A stretch of DNA of 64,000 nt from Geomonas edaphica (GTDB taxonomy: Bacteria; Desulfobacterota; Desulfuromonadia; Geobacterales; Geobacteraceae): positions 395,766 to 459,765 of the forward strand of contig NZ_SSYB01000002.1 of assembly GCF_004917075.1 (NCBI RefSeq). Reading direction: 5' to 3'. Below the pieces are notes generated by a model that saw only the letters and a program-made list of their open reading frames with translations, was not told the DNA's origin and did not search any database. Positions 29,093 to 37,709 of the stretch are shown piece after piece. The position numbers were made by a program, and so were the translations under genes. Position 1 is the first letter of the stretch; each line of letters opens with the position of its first letter.

Positions 29093-29532
29093 CCGAACAA
29101 CTCTTCCTCATACTGCAAAAGGAGCTGAAACTGCTGCAGGACGCCGCTGACGTGCTTCAGTACTCTTTCGACAAATGCGGCAGGATCGGGCTAAAGCAGT
29201 CATATCACCCCGAGGAATTGGAAAGCTTCGAATCCTTCACCGGGAGGTTCGCGAGGCTGAGCGATATTCTGGTTCAAAAGGTATTCCGCCTGATAGATGA
29301 GATCGATCTGGACGCGCAGGGAACGGTAAGGGATCGGATAAACCGGGCCGAAAAGAAGGGACTGATCGGCAGCAGTGACACCTTCGTAGAGATACGTATG
29401 GTGAGAAATGACATCGCGCACCAGTATTTGTCCGAGGCGATACACGAGACCTTCGCCAAGGTGTTGGAGCTGACCCCGGCGCTTCTCGACAGCGTAGAGC
29501 GGGTGAAGGTTCACAGCCGGAAATACCAGTAA
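29089..29532 (+). CDS. HEPN-domain toxin (HepT-like)
   Basis: 147 residues from a GTG overlapping the MNT stop. All-helical HEPN domain with R106, H111 and Y113 in RNDIAHQY, which is exactly the R-x4-H-x-Y motif of HepT RNases; the tyrosine is the residue that the partner MNT modifies in the studied system. The pair sits between kdsD and kdsC, an odd place for a toxin-antitoxin locus, and is bordered by two like-oriented repeat elements of the same nested type. Confidence 0.85.
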   Translation: MTEQLFLILQKELKLLQDAADVLQYSFDKCGRIGLKQSYHPEELESFESFTGRFARLSDILVQKVFRLIDEIDLDAQGTVRDRINRAEKKGLIGSSDTFVEIRMVRNDIAHQYLSEAIHETFAKVLELTPALLDSVERVKVHSRKYQ

Positions 29533-29765
29533 ACCGATTCAAACAGGGATGAAGGGGATAAAGGGGATAAGGCTTAAGACCTTTTTGTCACGCAAAGCCG
29601 CAAAGGCGCAAAGACAAGCAGAACAAACAAAAGATTTTGGCTTAACCCCAAAAACTCCTCGATTTTAAGATTTACTTTGCGTCTTTGCGTGAGCAGGTTT
29701 GAAGGTTTAACCCGATTTTTTGTTTTGGTTTATCCCTTTTATCCCCTTCATCCCTGTTAAAATGT
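29530..29765. repeat. short-period repeat element, nested arms A-B-B'-A'
   Basis: A about 29540-29573, B about 29586-29612, B' about 29672-29695, A' about 29730-29760. The stretch from B' to A' (GAGCAGG, GAAGGTTTAACCCGATTTTT) is nearly the same as at 28705-28745. Confidence 0.88.
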
Positions 29766-29780
29766 TTTTGTGAGGTTTTC

Positions 29781-30296
29781 ATGGAAGATAGACTGAAGAA
29801 GATCAAGCTGCTTATCCTCGACGTGGACGGCGTCCTGACCGACGGGCGCATCATCTTCGACTCCAACGGCGTTGAGAGCAAGTTCTTCAACGTAAAAGAC
29901 GGCCACGGCATCAAGATGCTGCAGCGCTCCGGTATAGAAGTCGGCATCATCTCCGGGCGCGAGTCGCAGGTGGTGTATAACCGCGCCGTCGAACTCGGCA
30001 TCGGGCAGGTGTACCAGAAGTCGCTGGACAAACTGGTCCCGTACCGCCAGATGCTTGAGGCGACCGGAGTGTCCGACGAGGAAGTCGCCTTCATGGGGGA
30101 CGACGTAATCGACATCCCGCTTCTTAAGAGGGTAGGCTTCGCGGCGGCCCCCGCCGACGCGGTGCCCGAGGTCCTTCCCTTCGCCCAATTCGTCGCGAAG
30201 AATCGTGGTGGTTGGGGTGCAGTGCGAGAGGTGTGCGATCTCATCCTGAAGGCCCAGGGGACGTGGGACACTGTCACTTCTAGATACTATGTCTGA
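29781..30296 (+). CDS. kdsC: Kdo-8-phosphate phosphatase
   Basis: 171-residue HAD-family phosphatase of the small tetrameric KdsC type: LILDVDGVLTDGRI (nucleophile Asp), ISGRES, K80-type lysine in YQKSLDK, and FMGDDVIDIPLL. It hydrolyses Kdo-8-P to Kdo, the step before KdsB. A clean terminator follows, so it is the last gene of the Kdo unit. Confidence 0.94.
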   Translation: MEDRLKKIKLLILDVDGVLTDGRIIFDSNGVESKFFNVKDGHGIKMLQRSGIEVGIISGRESQVVYNRAVELGIGQVYQKSLDKLVPYRQMLEATGVSDEEVAFMGDDVIDIPLLKRVGFAAAPADAVPEVLPFAQFVAKNRGGWGAVREVCDLILKAQGTWDTVTSRYYV

Positions 30297-30339
30297 TCTG
30301 AAGTGTATTAGATTATGAAATTTAAAAATGAGCACAGAT

Positions 30340-30368
30340 AGGAATGTCAAAAACAGACATTCCTTTTT
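30340..30368 (+). terminator. intrinsic terminator after kdsC
   Basis: Perfect 9-bp stem AGGAATGTC (30340-30348) / GACATTCCT (30356-30364), seven-base loop, T tail. Confidence 0.9.
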
Positions 30369-30492
30369 CGTGGGCTTTTTCAGCAAAGTCTGTGCGTGTG
30401 CTTTGCATGTGATCTAGACAGCTTAAGTCGCCTGACGCTTTCCCCGCCTGCCTCCCACCGGAAACAGCGCTGCGCATTTTCTCAGCAAAATA

Positions 30493-30521
30493 TTGACAAT
30501 AACAAAGCGATTGAGTTATAA
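30493..30521 (+). promoter_or_regulatory. sigma-70 promoter of the polysaccharide export genes
   Basis: TTGACA at 30493-30498 and TTATAA at 30516-30521, 17 bases apart, 31 bases before the wza-like start. Confidence 0.8.
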
Positions 30522-30551
30522 GAAAAGTTAAATTTTTCTGAGGATCAATCA

Positions 30552-31619
30552 ATGAACCGTATCTTTTATGTGATTTCGCTCTGCGCGCTTGCTCTCCTCC
30601 ATACAGGTTGTACCACCTATACAGATCTCCCAGCCGGCGCCCATAAATCAATCGTATACCAGGAAGTTGCAGGCGCTTCCGCCGCCGTGGTTGACCGGGA
30701 GGCCGTTGCGGTGCCGACCCTTCAGGCGGATCCACCCCCCTCAACCGACTACATTATCGGTGCCAATGACGTCCTCTTCATCAACATCAGCGGAAGACCC
30801 GAGTTCTCCATCGCCTCCGTGAACGGCAGCAGTAACAGCAAGGTGCAGGGGAGCCGGGTGGACGGCAATGGCCATGTGAGTCTTCCACTCGTCGGTTCGG
30901 TGCAGGTGGCGGGACTCACCCTCTCCCAAGCCCAGACTCGCATTCAGGATGCGCTCCGCAAATACCTAGCGAACCCCTGGGTGGTGGTGGAGGTGGCCGA
31001 TTACCGCAGTAAACCGCTCTACCTTCTTGGCAACTTCCGCGCATCTGGCACTTACTACATGGACCGCCCCCTCACCCTCGTCCAGGGGCTCGCTCTCGGC
31101 AGCGGCTTCGACCAGACCGCCGACCTGCGCGGCGCCCGTCTCAGCCGCGATGGCCGCATCGTCCCGGTGGACGTATATGACCTTCTTATGCGGGGAGACG
31201 CCAGGCAGAACGTCTGGCTCAAAGGGGGGGACACCCTCTTCATCCCGGACAACCATTCCCAACAGGTCTACATCTTCGGAGCGGTGAAAAAACCGGGACC
31301 GGTTCCGCTACCCAACTCCGGCCTCAACCTGGCCCAGGCCATCGCAAGCGCCGAACTGCGCGAAATCGGCTACGACTTCCGTTATGTCCGGGTCATCCGC
31401 TCCCTTTCCACCACCCGGGGCGAACTGCTGGTGGTTGATTTCGACAAGATCCTCCGCGGGGAAGCCCTTCCGATTCAGCTTCAGGAAGGGGACATCGTTT
31501 ACGTCCCCAAGAGTAAGATCGGCAACTGGAACGACGTCATCGCCGACATCCTGCCGTCTTTGCAGGCCATCAGCGCCGTTTTGCAGCCGTTCGTCAACAT
31601 CAAGTACCTGAGCAACTGA
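30552..31619 (+). CDS. Wza-type polysaccharide export lipoprotein
   Basis: 355 residues. Signal peptide with lipobox-like LLHTGC (Cys20), a poly-export domain at about 65-155 (YIIGANDVLFINI, GHVSLPLVGSV), then SLBB-type segments (KPLYLLGNF, QQVYIFGAVKKPGPV). This class forms the outer-membrane channel for capsule or exopolysaccharide. It starts the export operon, with the Wzc-like gene 51 bases downstream. Confidence 0.92.
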   Translation: MNRIFYVISLCALALLHTGCTTYTDLPAGAHKSIVYQEVAGASAAVVDREAVAVPTLQADPPPSTDYIIGANDVLFINISGRPEFSIASVNGSSNSKVQGSRVDGNGHVSLPLVGSVQVAGLTLSQAQTRIQDALRKYLANPWVVVEVADYRSKPLYLLGNFRASGTYYMDRPLTLVQGLALGSGFDQTADLRGARLSRDGRIVPVDVYDLLMRGDARQNVWLKGGDTLFIPDNHSQQVYIFGAVKKPGPVPLPNSGLNLAQAIASAELREIGYDFRYVRVIRSLSTTRGELLVVDFDKILRGEALPIQLQEGDIVYVPKSKIGNWNDVIADILPSLQAISAVLQPFVNIKYLSN

Positions 31620-31670
31620 CGTGCAGCGGCGTACGACTCAATCACAAACACACTACGAACTGGATAAAAA

Positions 31671-33992
31671 ATGAACCCTGTCATCCAACCTCCGACACAT
31701 CAGCCACAGGAAGTCCATCTCTCCGACTACATCAACGTCATCATGCGCCGCCGCCGCACCTTTCTCATCGCATTTCTGGCCGTCTTTGCCGGAGTTGCCC
31801 TCTACACTTTCTCAGTGCGTCCCGTTTACCAGGCAGGGGCCACGCTCCACGTCAAGGACGATAAGGGGGGCGGGGGGGTGCTGGGCGAACTGTCGCTTCT
31901 CTCCAGCAACAACCCGATAGAGGCTGAAATAGAGATCCTCAAGTCCCGCACCATAGCTGAGCAGGTGGTGAAGAATCTCCACCTGGACTGGCGGGTGGAT
32001 CACGTTTCAGACGGGCTCTCCTGCAAAGTTCTGGAGTTCGTCTCCACGGCGAAGAAACCGTCCTATCGGGTCACCCTAACTGCAGGCGACCGTTACACGG
32101 TAAGCGACGACGAAGGCCGGGTGATCGGCGGCGGGCGGAGCAACGAGCTTCTCAAGACGCCGGAACTGACCCTCATGCTCCAGATTCAGGGGAAGAAAGG
32201 GGACAGCTGCGAACTGACCCTGCTCAACTTCAACGGGACGGTGGCAGCCCTGCGCAGTGGGGTCAAGGCGATGGAGGCCGGGAAGAAGACCGGCATCATC
32301 GGCATCACCTACAACCACACGGATCCCCGCCTGGCCGCGGATGTGGTCAACACCTTGGCGTCCGTCTACCTGGACCGGAGCGTCGCCTCCAAAAGCGAGG
32401 AGGCGAACCGCACCGTCACTTTTGTCGAGGAGCAGTTGAAGGAGGTCAGGGACGAACTGAACAAGGCCGAGAGCGATCTGCAGGGGTATAAGAGCAGGAC
32501 CGGAGTGATGCAGCTCGATGCGGAAGCGCAGGAACTGATCAAAAACGTTTCCGACATAGAGAAGCAACGGGCGGCGGTGAACCTGCAGAAAAAGCAGTTA
32601 GAGTTCGCCCTCGCATCCCTCAAGGAAAGCAGGGGACGCGGTAAGACCTATACGCCGGCCGCCACGGCTGACGACCCGCTGGTCGCGGGGATGGCAACGA
32701 AACTGACCGAGCTGGAGGTGCAGAAACGGGCGCTGCTCGGTGAAAACACCCCGGAACACCCCGCCGTGAAGGATGTCCAGGCGCAGATCGACGAGCTGCA
32801 ACGGAAGATTCAGGCAACCTACGAGACCGGCATCAGGAACGCCACCCGCCAGGAGGCCGGAATCGCCCAGCGGATGGGGGGCTACGAAGGAGAGCTGAGG
32901 AATCTCCCGATGGCAGAGCGCGAGCTGGCTCGTTACATGCGGCTGGTCAAGGTCACCGCCGACATCTACACCATGCTCCTGCAAAAGCACGAGGAGGCCC
33001 GCATCTCCAAGGCCTCCACCATCAGCAATATCAGCATCGTCGATCCCGCCATCATCCCTGATCGTCCGATCAAGCCGCAGAAGGGGAAGAACCTCCTCCT
33101 AGGGCTTCTGGTCGGCTGCATGTTCGGAGTAGGACTCGCCTTCTTTCAGGATTACCTGGACGACACAATCAAGGACCCCGACGAGGCGAAGCGTATCTTC
33201 GGCTACCCCCTCCTGGCTACCGTTCCCCACATCGGCAGGAATGGCGTGCGGGGCGGTGTCACGAACGTCATCACTTGCCACGACAACCCGAGGTCGCCTG
33301 GGGCCGAGGCGCTGCGCTCCCTCCGGACGGCAATCCACTTCTCCGCAGTCAGCCGAAATAAGCACATCCTGCTCGTTACGAGCTCCTTCCCGGGCGAGGG
33401 CAAATCCACTGTGTCGTCCAATCTGGCCACCACCATTGCCCAAACCGGTGCGAGGGTCCTGCTAATCGACTGCGACATGCGTCTCGCCACACTTCACGAC
33501 AAACTGCAGGTCGAAAAGGTGCCGGGGCTTTCCGAAGTTCTGGCTGGCGATATCAGCTGCGCTGATGCCGTTCGTGAGACTAGGGTACCCAACCTGTTTC
33601 TCCTGGCCGCCGGCACCACACCTCCCAACCCCTCCGAGCTATTGGGGTCAGTCGCCATGAACGACCTGTTGGCCCGCCTCCGGGAAGAGTACGACCAACT
33701 CATCATTGACGCCCCGCCCGTACTCGCTGTCACCGACGCGCCTGTTCTCACCTCCCTTGCTGACCTTGTCCTCGTGGTGATGGAAACGGGTCGCGTCCCC
33801 GGCAAAGCCGCGTCCCGCGTGCGTGAGTTACTTAGCAACGTTCAGGCCCCCGTTGCCGGTCTCGTCGTCAACAACAAAACCGGCAGTGACGTAGCCTATG
33901 GTTACGGTTATGGTTACGGATACGGTTATGGTGAGGATGAAAAAACTACCGCCAAGGCTGAACCCTGGTGGAAACGGTTCTTTAAATCATAA
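31671..33992 (+). CDS. Wzc-type polysaccharide co-polymerase / BY-kinase
   Basis: 773 residues. N-terminal Wzz domain between two membrane segments (about 30-50 and 475-495), long coiled coil (240-430), then a cytoplasmic BY-kinase with Walker A at about 571-580 (SSFPGEGKST), DCDMR and LIIDAPP. The tail has six Tyr-Gly repeats near 743-754, the place where BY-kinases autophosphorylate. It controls chain length together with the Wza-like channel. The CpsB-type phosphatase downstream is the likely counter-enzyme. Confidence 0.93.
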   Translation: MNPVIQPPTHQPQEVHLSDYINVIMRRRRTFLIAFLAVFAGVALYTFSVRPVYQAGATLHVKDDKGGGGVLGELSLLSSNNPIEAEIEILKSRTIAEQVVKNLHLDWRVDHVSDGLSCKVLEFVSTAKKPSYRVTLTAGDRYTVSDDEGRVIGGGRSNELLKTPELTLMLQIQGKKGDSCELTLLNFNGTVAALRSGVKAMEAGKKTGIIGITYNHTDPRLAADVVNTLASVYLDRSVASKSEEANRTVTFVEEQLKEVRDELNKAESDLQGYKSRTGVMQLDAEAQELIKNVSDIEKQRAAVNLQKKQLEFALASLKESRGRGKTYTPAATADDPLVAGMATKLTELEVQKRALLGENTPEHPAVKDVQAQIDELQRKIQATYETGIRNATRQEAGIAQRMGGYEGELRNLPMAERELARYMRLVKVTADIYTMLLQKHEEARISKASTISNISIVDPAIIPDRPIKPQKGKNLLLGLLVGCMFGVGLAFFQDYLDDTIKDPDEAKRIFGYPLLATVPHIGRNGVRGGVTNVITCHDNPRSPGAEALRSLRTAIHFSAVSRNKHILLVTSSFPGEGKSTVSSNLATTIAQTGARVLLIDCDMRLATLHDKLQVEKVPGLSEVLAGDISCADAVRETRVPNLFLLAAGTTPPNPSELLGSVAMNDLLARLREEYDQLIIDAPPVLAVTDAPVLTSLADLVLVVMETGRVPGKAASRVRELLSNVQAPVAGLVVNNKTGSDVAYGYGYGYGYGYGEDEKTTAKAEPWWKRFFKS

Positions 33993-34009
33993 GGCTAGAA
34001 AAACAAGTT

Positions 34010-34250
34010 TTGCGTTATAAATTTTGAGTTTTGGGTTGGAAAATCTAAGCTATCAATTTTTGTAAGATTCATGTTTTTAAATACAAGTTTTAAGTTATAG
34101 GTTTTGAGTTTTTGGTTGAAAGGTCTAAGCGATCAGCATTGGTAGATTCACTTTTTTTATTTGCATTTAAACTAAAAAACAAAAACATAAAACTCACAAC
34201 GATATAAAGCCCAAAACTCCCAACGATATATGGTTAAAGTAGAGTGAGTC
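34010..34250. repeat. 7-nt-period repeat arms (AGTTTTG/GGTTATA type) flanking a small gene
   Basis: Two left-hand runs (about 34006-34045 and 34083-34122) of heptamers such as AGTTTTG and a right-hand run in reverse (about 34185-34240, CCCAAAACTCCCAACG). AT-rich, no gene. Confidence 0.75.
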
Positions 34251-34256
34251 CGAGCG

Positions 34257-34625
34257 ATGACCAAAAGCATCATAAAGGAAAAGTGTTATGCTTTCGCACT
34301 TCAGATCATCGCTTTGTACAAAGAACTGGCGAGGCGGAATGAATATGTGCTTTCCAAGCAGTTGTTGAGGTCAGGTACCAGTATAGGAGCGAATGTAGAA
34401 GAAGCGCTAGCCGGGCAGAGCCGGGCCGATTTTCTTTCAAAGATGTCAATAGCATCGAAAGAAGCGAGAGAAACGATTTATTGGCTCAAACTGCTCCGAG
34501 ACAGCGAGATTCTCAACGCTCCTCTGCCATTTGATTTGTTATCAGAAGCCGTCGAGATCAGCAATATGTTAACCTCAATAGTAAAAACCACCGCCGAGAC
34601 CAAAAAACTCAAAGCAAAGAATTAA
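34257..34625 (+). CDS. four-helix-bundle protein (S23 / 23S rRNA intervening-sequence type)
   Basis: 122 residues with the family pattern: YAFALQIIALYKEL, LSKQLLRSGTSIGANVEEA, SKMSIASKEARETIYWLKLL. Known structures are pentameric four-helix bundles; function is unknown. It sits alone between Wzc and the phosphatase, bracketed on both sides by 7-nt-period repeats, and does not look like a polysaccharide gene. Confidence 0.85.
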   Translation: MTKSIIKEKCYAFALQIIALYKELARRNEYVLSKQLLRSGTSIGANVEEALAGQSRADFLSKMSIASKEARETIYWLKLLRDSEILNAPLPFDLLSEAVEISNMLTSIVKTTAETKKLKAKN

Positions 34626-34644
34626 GCACGAAGCAATAAACCTA

Positions 34645-34770
34645 TGGTTGAAAAGCTCGTAACTCGTAACTCGAAACTCGAAACTCATAACTAAAAACTC
34701 AACATAAGAATGACAACCCAAAACTCACAACTCACAACTCATAACTTTTCAGCAGCTCACAACTCTCCAA
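34645..34770. repeat. 7-nt-period repeat (AACTCGT/AACTCAC), running into a coding sequence
   Basis: More than ten tandem heptamers of AACTCxx type from about 34652 to 34766. The last part continues past the ATG at 34710 and encodes residues 2-19 of the phosphatase. Confidence 0.85.
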
Positions 34771-35477
34771 CCGATTACCACTGTCACCTTCTCCCAGGTG
34801 TCGACGATGGAGCGAAGAGTGTTGAGGAATCCGTAGAGATGGCCCGTTTTTTGGCCACCGCCGGTTTCCAGACGGTCCACTGCACCCCCCATCTGATCAA
34901 TGGAGTGTACTCCGCCGGGAGCCAGGCCGTACGTAGCGGGGTGGAAGCGTTGCAGGGAAGACTCGACCGGGAGGGAATAGACCTGCGGTTAGAGCCAGGG
35001 CGGGAGTACTACCTGGACGAGTTTCTCCTCGGTAATCTGGACGATCCGCTCCTTGTAGGCGACACCGGGCTGCTTCTGGTCGAGTTTTCCAATCAAGCGA
35101 CCGAAGACCAGGTGAAGAGCACCCTGTTTAGAGTCGTTCAGAAAGGCTTTACCCCCCTAATAGCCCATCCCGAGCGCTATCGCTTGCTGGAACCAAAAGA
35201 AGATAAAAGTAAAAAAGGTTTCTGGACCTCCTTCTTTAACTCAAAACTAAAAACCCAGAACTCACAATTCCCAAACGCTTTGCTTTCCTACCTGCAAGAG
35301 ATAGGCTGCCAATTCCAAGGAAACCTAGGCAGCTTTGCGGGCCTCTACGGCGAGCGGGTGCAGCGGAACGCCCAACGGTTACAAGATATGGGTCTCTACA
35401 GCCATTACGGTACAGACGGGCACTCGGTGAAAGGGCTGAAGGCTTCCGGGATTCGCGAGTCGCGGGACAACCCGTGA
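34710..35477 (+). CDS. CpsB/YwqE-type PHP tyrosine phosphatase with repeat-encoded segments
   Basis: 255 residues. PHP metal ligands H24 and H26 (YHCHLLPGVDDG), HCTPH at 57-61 and IAHPERYR are present. This family dephosphorylates BY-kinases, here presumably the Wzc-like protein. Two parts are unlike the family: residues 2-19 (TTQNSQLTTHNFS) and about 177-189 (NSKLKTQNSQFPN) are both encoded by 7-nt-period repeat DNA. The usual ASDAH end motif reads GTDGHS. No good ribosome site precedes the ATG, so the exact start is uncertain. Confidence 0.82.
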   Translation: MTTQNSQLTTHNFSAAHNSPTDYHCHLLPGVDDGAKSVEESVEMARFLATAGFQTVHCTPHLINGVYSAGSQAVRSGVEALQGRLDREGIDLRLEPGREYYLDEFLLGNLDDPLLVGDTGLLLVEFSNQATEDQVKSTLFRVVQKGFTPLIAHPERYRLLEPKEDKSKKGFWTSFFNSKLKTQNSQFPNALLSYLQEIGCQFQGNLGSFAGLYGERVQRNAQRLQDMGLYSHYGTDGHSVKGLKASGIRESRDNP

Positions 35478-35664
35478 AAGGATTGAGTCTTACTCAAAAG
35501 TTTTTCTTGTCTCACAGAATATTCATCTAATGATATTTATGCCTCTTGTGACTTTTCGCAATATATGCATTTGTTGTCTGCAGGACGCTGAATGAAGCAT
35601 GCTTTACCGGGAACTTTCCTTGACTTTTAAGGCAGAATGGTATTAGATGCAGGGACTTACTCCT

Positions 35665-35756
35665 TGGAACAGGGCAAAACCAGAGAGATCTGGTGACGCA
35701 AAGCTGCGGGTCCTCGGTCGTTGTACACGACACGGACAGCCGGGTTGTCAAAAAAG
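35665..35756 (+). ncRNA. GEMM cyclic-dinucleotide riboswitch
   Basis: The aptamer core is recognisable: CAGGGCAAAACC, a P2 stem CCAGA-GAGA-TCTGG with a GNRA loop (35680-35693), GACGCAAAGC at 35695-35704, a P3 with GTCC...GGAC and the inner stem GTCGT/ACGAC, and the closing CAGCCGGGTTGTC. These match the GEMM-I consensus. The position equivalent to G20 of Vc2 reads G, which favours c-di-GMP over cGAMP, but variants in Geobacter make this uncertain. Confidence 0.85.
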
Positions 35757-35784
35757 GCGGGACAGAACCGAGTCCAATCCCAAG

Positions 35785-35816
35785 ACGCCCCTTCGTTCAG
35801 AATCGGGCGTTTTTTT
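35785..35816 (+). terminator. riboswitch expression-platform terminator
   Basis: ACGCCC (35785-35790) / GGGCGT (35805-35810) followed by seven T residues, 30 bases after the GEMM aptamer. Placement suggests ligand-controlled termination ahead of the glycan genes. From 35817 to 36094 I see nothing else recognisable. Confidence 0.8.
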
Positions 35817-36094
35817 ACGCGAAGCAAGGCCGCCTTACGAAGCATTCGCCTAACAGGTTAACCGTCTGACCGCCATCACCACCAACACCGAAGCCAGTTT
35901 GAGATCTCGGCCTCGATGATGAGGTGTCATGCCGGATGGACCGGGCGATCCTGGCAGCTAAGGGAGATGCTCCACACGAATGCCGCCGAAGGTCCTTTCT
36001 GCTTGGCCCTTCCTCTGGACCTGCCGGTCACCGTCAATTAATTTGCGAAAGAACCTAGATGAATAGGTAACAACGTCCCTTAAGGTTTTTCTAA

Positions 36095-37615
36095 ATGAGT
36101 CGTGCAGACAAAGCAGCAAAGGGGGTTTTGACTAGCTTTCTTCAATATGGTTGTCAGATTGGACTGCAGGTTTTTTTAGCACCTTTGGTTCTTGCTGTTG
36201 CTGGGCAAGAAACTTTTGGTGCTTATGCGATTATAATGCAAGCGGTTGCTTATCTCGCCTTGACAGATATGGGGTTCTCTCTCGCCTTAACTCGGTTTTT
36301 GTCTCAAGCTTTCGGATATGATGATGGAAAACATTTTGAGACAGTACTTACGACAAGCCGTACAATAGTACTTTTTACAAATATACTGTTTTCAATTTTA
36401 CTGTTGCTCTTAGCATTGTGGGGCCAACATTGGTTTTCTTTTTCGCGAGAAATTGCATTACAAACTAAATATGCTCTTGGCATACTTGCCATTTGGACCA
36501 TTTTGCGCACACCTTGGCAAATATTTCAAACCGGTCTAAATGCTTCACAAAATATGAGTTCTGCCAACATGATAGGAATAGTTGGTAATGTTTTTAAGCT
36601 GTTGTTTTCACTAGGTCTTTTATATTTTGGCATGGGTTTAATCGGGCTGATGTTGGCAAATATCGTTAGCGAAGGAGTGATCATACTTCTTTGTTATAGG
36701 CGTTTTAAATCTCTTTACCCAAACATCAAACCCTATTGGGGATTGCCTGACCGTAACCTTACACGTGAAATGTTTAGCTTTGGCAAGCATGCACTATTCA
36801 TAAACTTGGCCTGGAGATTGGTTTCAGGAACCGACAACCTTGTCGTAGGATTTCTCTATGGTGCCGCAGCTACAAGCATATATTACACAACTCAAATGCC
36901 ATCGGTCGTCGGTTATCTTTTTGTAAATAGGCTAGTTGACAATTTTGGCCCGGCTATTAACGAGTTATACTCAAGAAAAGATGTAGAAAAACTCAAAGAT
37001 TTATTTCTGAGCGTCCACCGATACACCTTGCTGCTTGGTGCTCCTTTATTTGTTGGTATTTTACTACTTAATCGTCACATGATTGAAGTTTGGGTGGGGT
37101 CAGCACAGTATGCCGGTGATTTAATGACCTTTGCCTTGGCTGGTTTTGCCTTATTGAATGTTATTGGACATGTCAATATGGTTTTTGTTATAGCTACTGG
37201 AGAATTGAGCCAATTATCCAGGTTTGCTTTTTATGAAGGAGTTGCAAACTTAGGATTGTCTTTTCTTCTAGGGTACTATTATGGGCTCTCAGGCGTCATG
37301 CTTGCGACATTTATAGCACACATCCCGATGGCCATCTATTTACAATATAGAGGAATGGCCGCACTTGATATGTACTTCAATCAGTATATTACGTTGGTTA
37401 TCTCCCCTGTTGTTGTCCCCTGCATGATTGCTACCATATGCGCATCTATTGTGGTGTTTACAATGCCCGCAACAGGTTGGCTCTCATTTATATGTGCGTG
37501 TTCAGTTCTATTGTTAGTACATGTAGGATTAGCGTACTTGCTTGCAATAAATGTGAATGAAAGAGCATGGATACGACACAAATTGTTCCGTTTAGGTCCT
37601 CCAATACGTGCATAA
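36095..37615 (+). CDS. Wzx-type polysaccharide flippase
   Basis: 506 residues with about 12-14 hydrophobic segments, MATE/polysaccharide-synthase superfamily in character (TSFLQYGCQIGLQVFLAPLVLA, SFGKHALFINLAWRLVSGTDNLV). It would flip undecaprenyl-linked repeat units. First gene of an AT-rich block that differs strongly from the surrounding chromosome. It is the first gene after the riboswitch terminator. Confidence 0.85.
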   Translation: MSRADKAAKGVLTSFLQYGCQIGLQVFLAPLVLAVAGQETFGAYAIIMQAVAYLALTDMGFSLALTRFLSQAFGYDDGKHFETVLTTSRTIVLFTNILFSILLLLLALWGQHWFSFSREIALQTKYALGILAIWTILRTPWQIFQTGLNASQNMSSANMIGIVGNVFKLLFSLGLLYFGMGLIGLMLANIVSEGVIILLCYRRFKSLYPNIKPYWGLPDRNLTREMFSFGKHALFINLAWRLVSGTDNLVVGFLYGAAATSIYYTTQMPSVVGYLFVNRLVDNFGPAINELYSRKDVEKLKDLFLSVHRYTLLLGAPLFVGILLLNRHMIEVWVGSAQYAGDLMTFALAGFALLNVIGHVNMVFVIATGELSQLSRFAFYEGVANLGLSFLLGYYYGLSGVMLATFIAHIPMAIYLQYRGMAALDMYFNQYITLVISPVVVPCMIATICASIVVFTMPATGWLSFICACSVLLLVHVGLAYLLAINVNERAWIRHKLFRLGPPIRA

Positions 37616-37709
37616 GAATTTTAAAACTCTAGGCACTTGTTGGGTTTTTCCGACGTAATGTGCTACACTCGTTCCACTTCAATGCTATGGTTCCAAGGAG
37701 TTACGCGAG

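Noticed and set aside
35870-36060. Possible small gene or transposase scrap between the riboswitch terminator and the flippase
   Set aside because: Short frames without ribosome sites or recognisable motifs.
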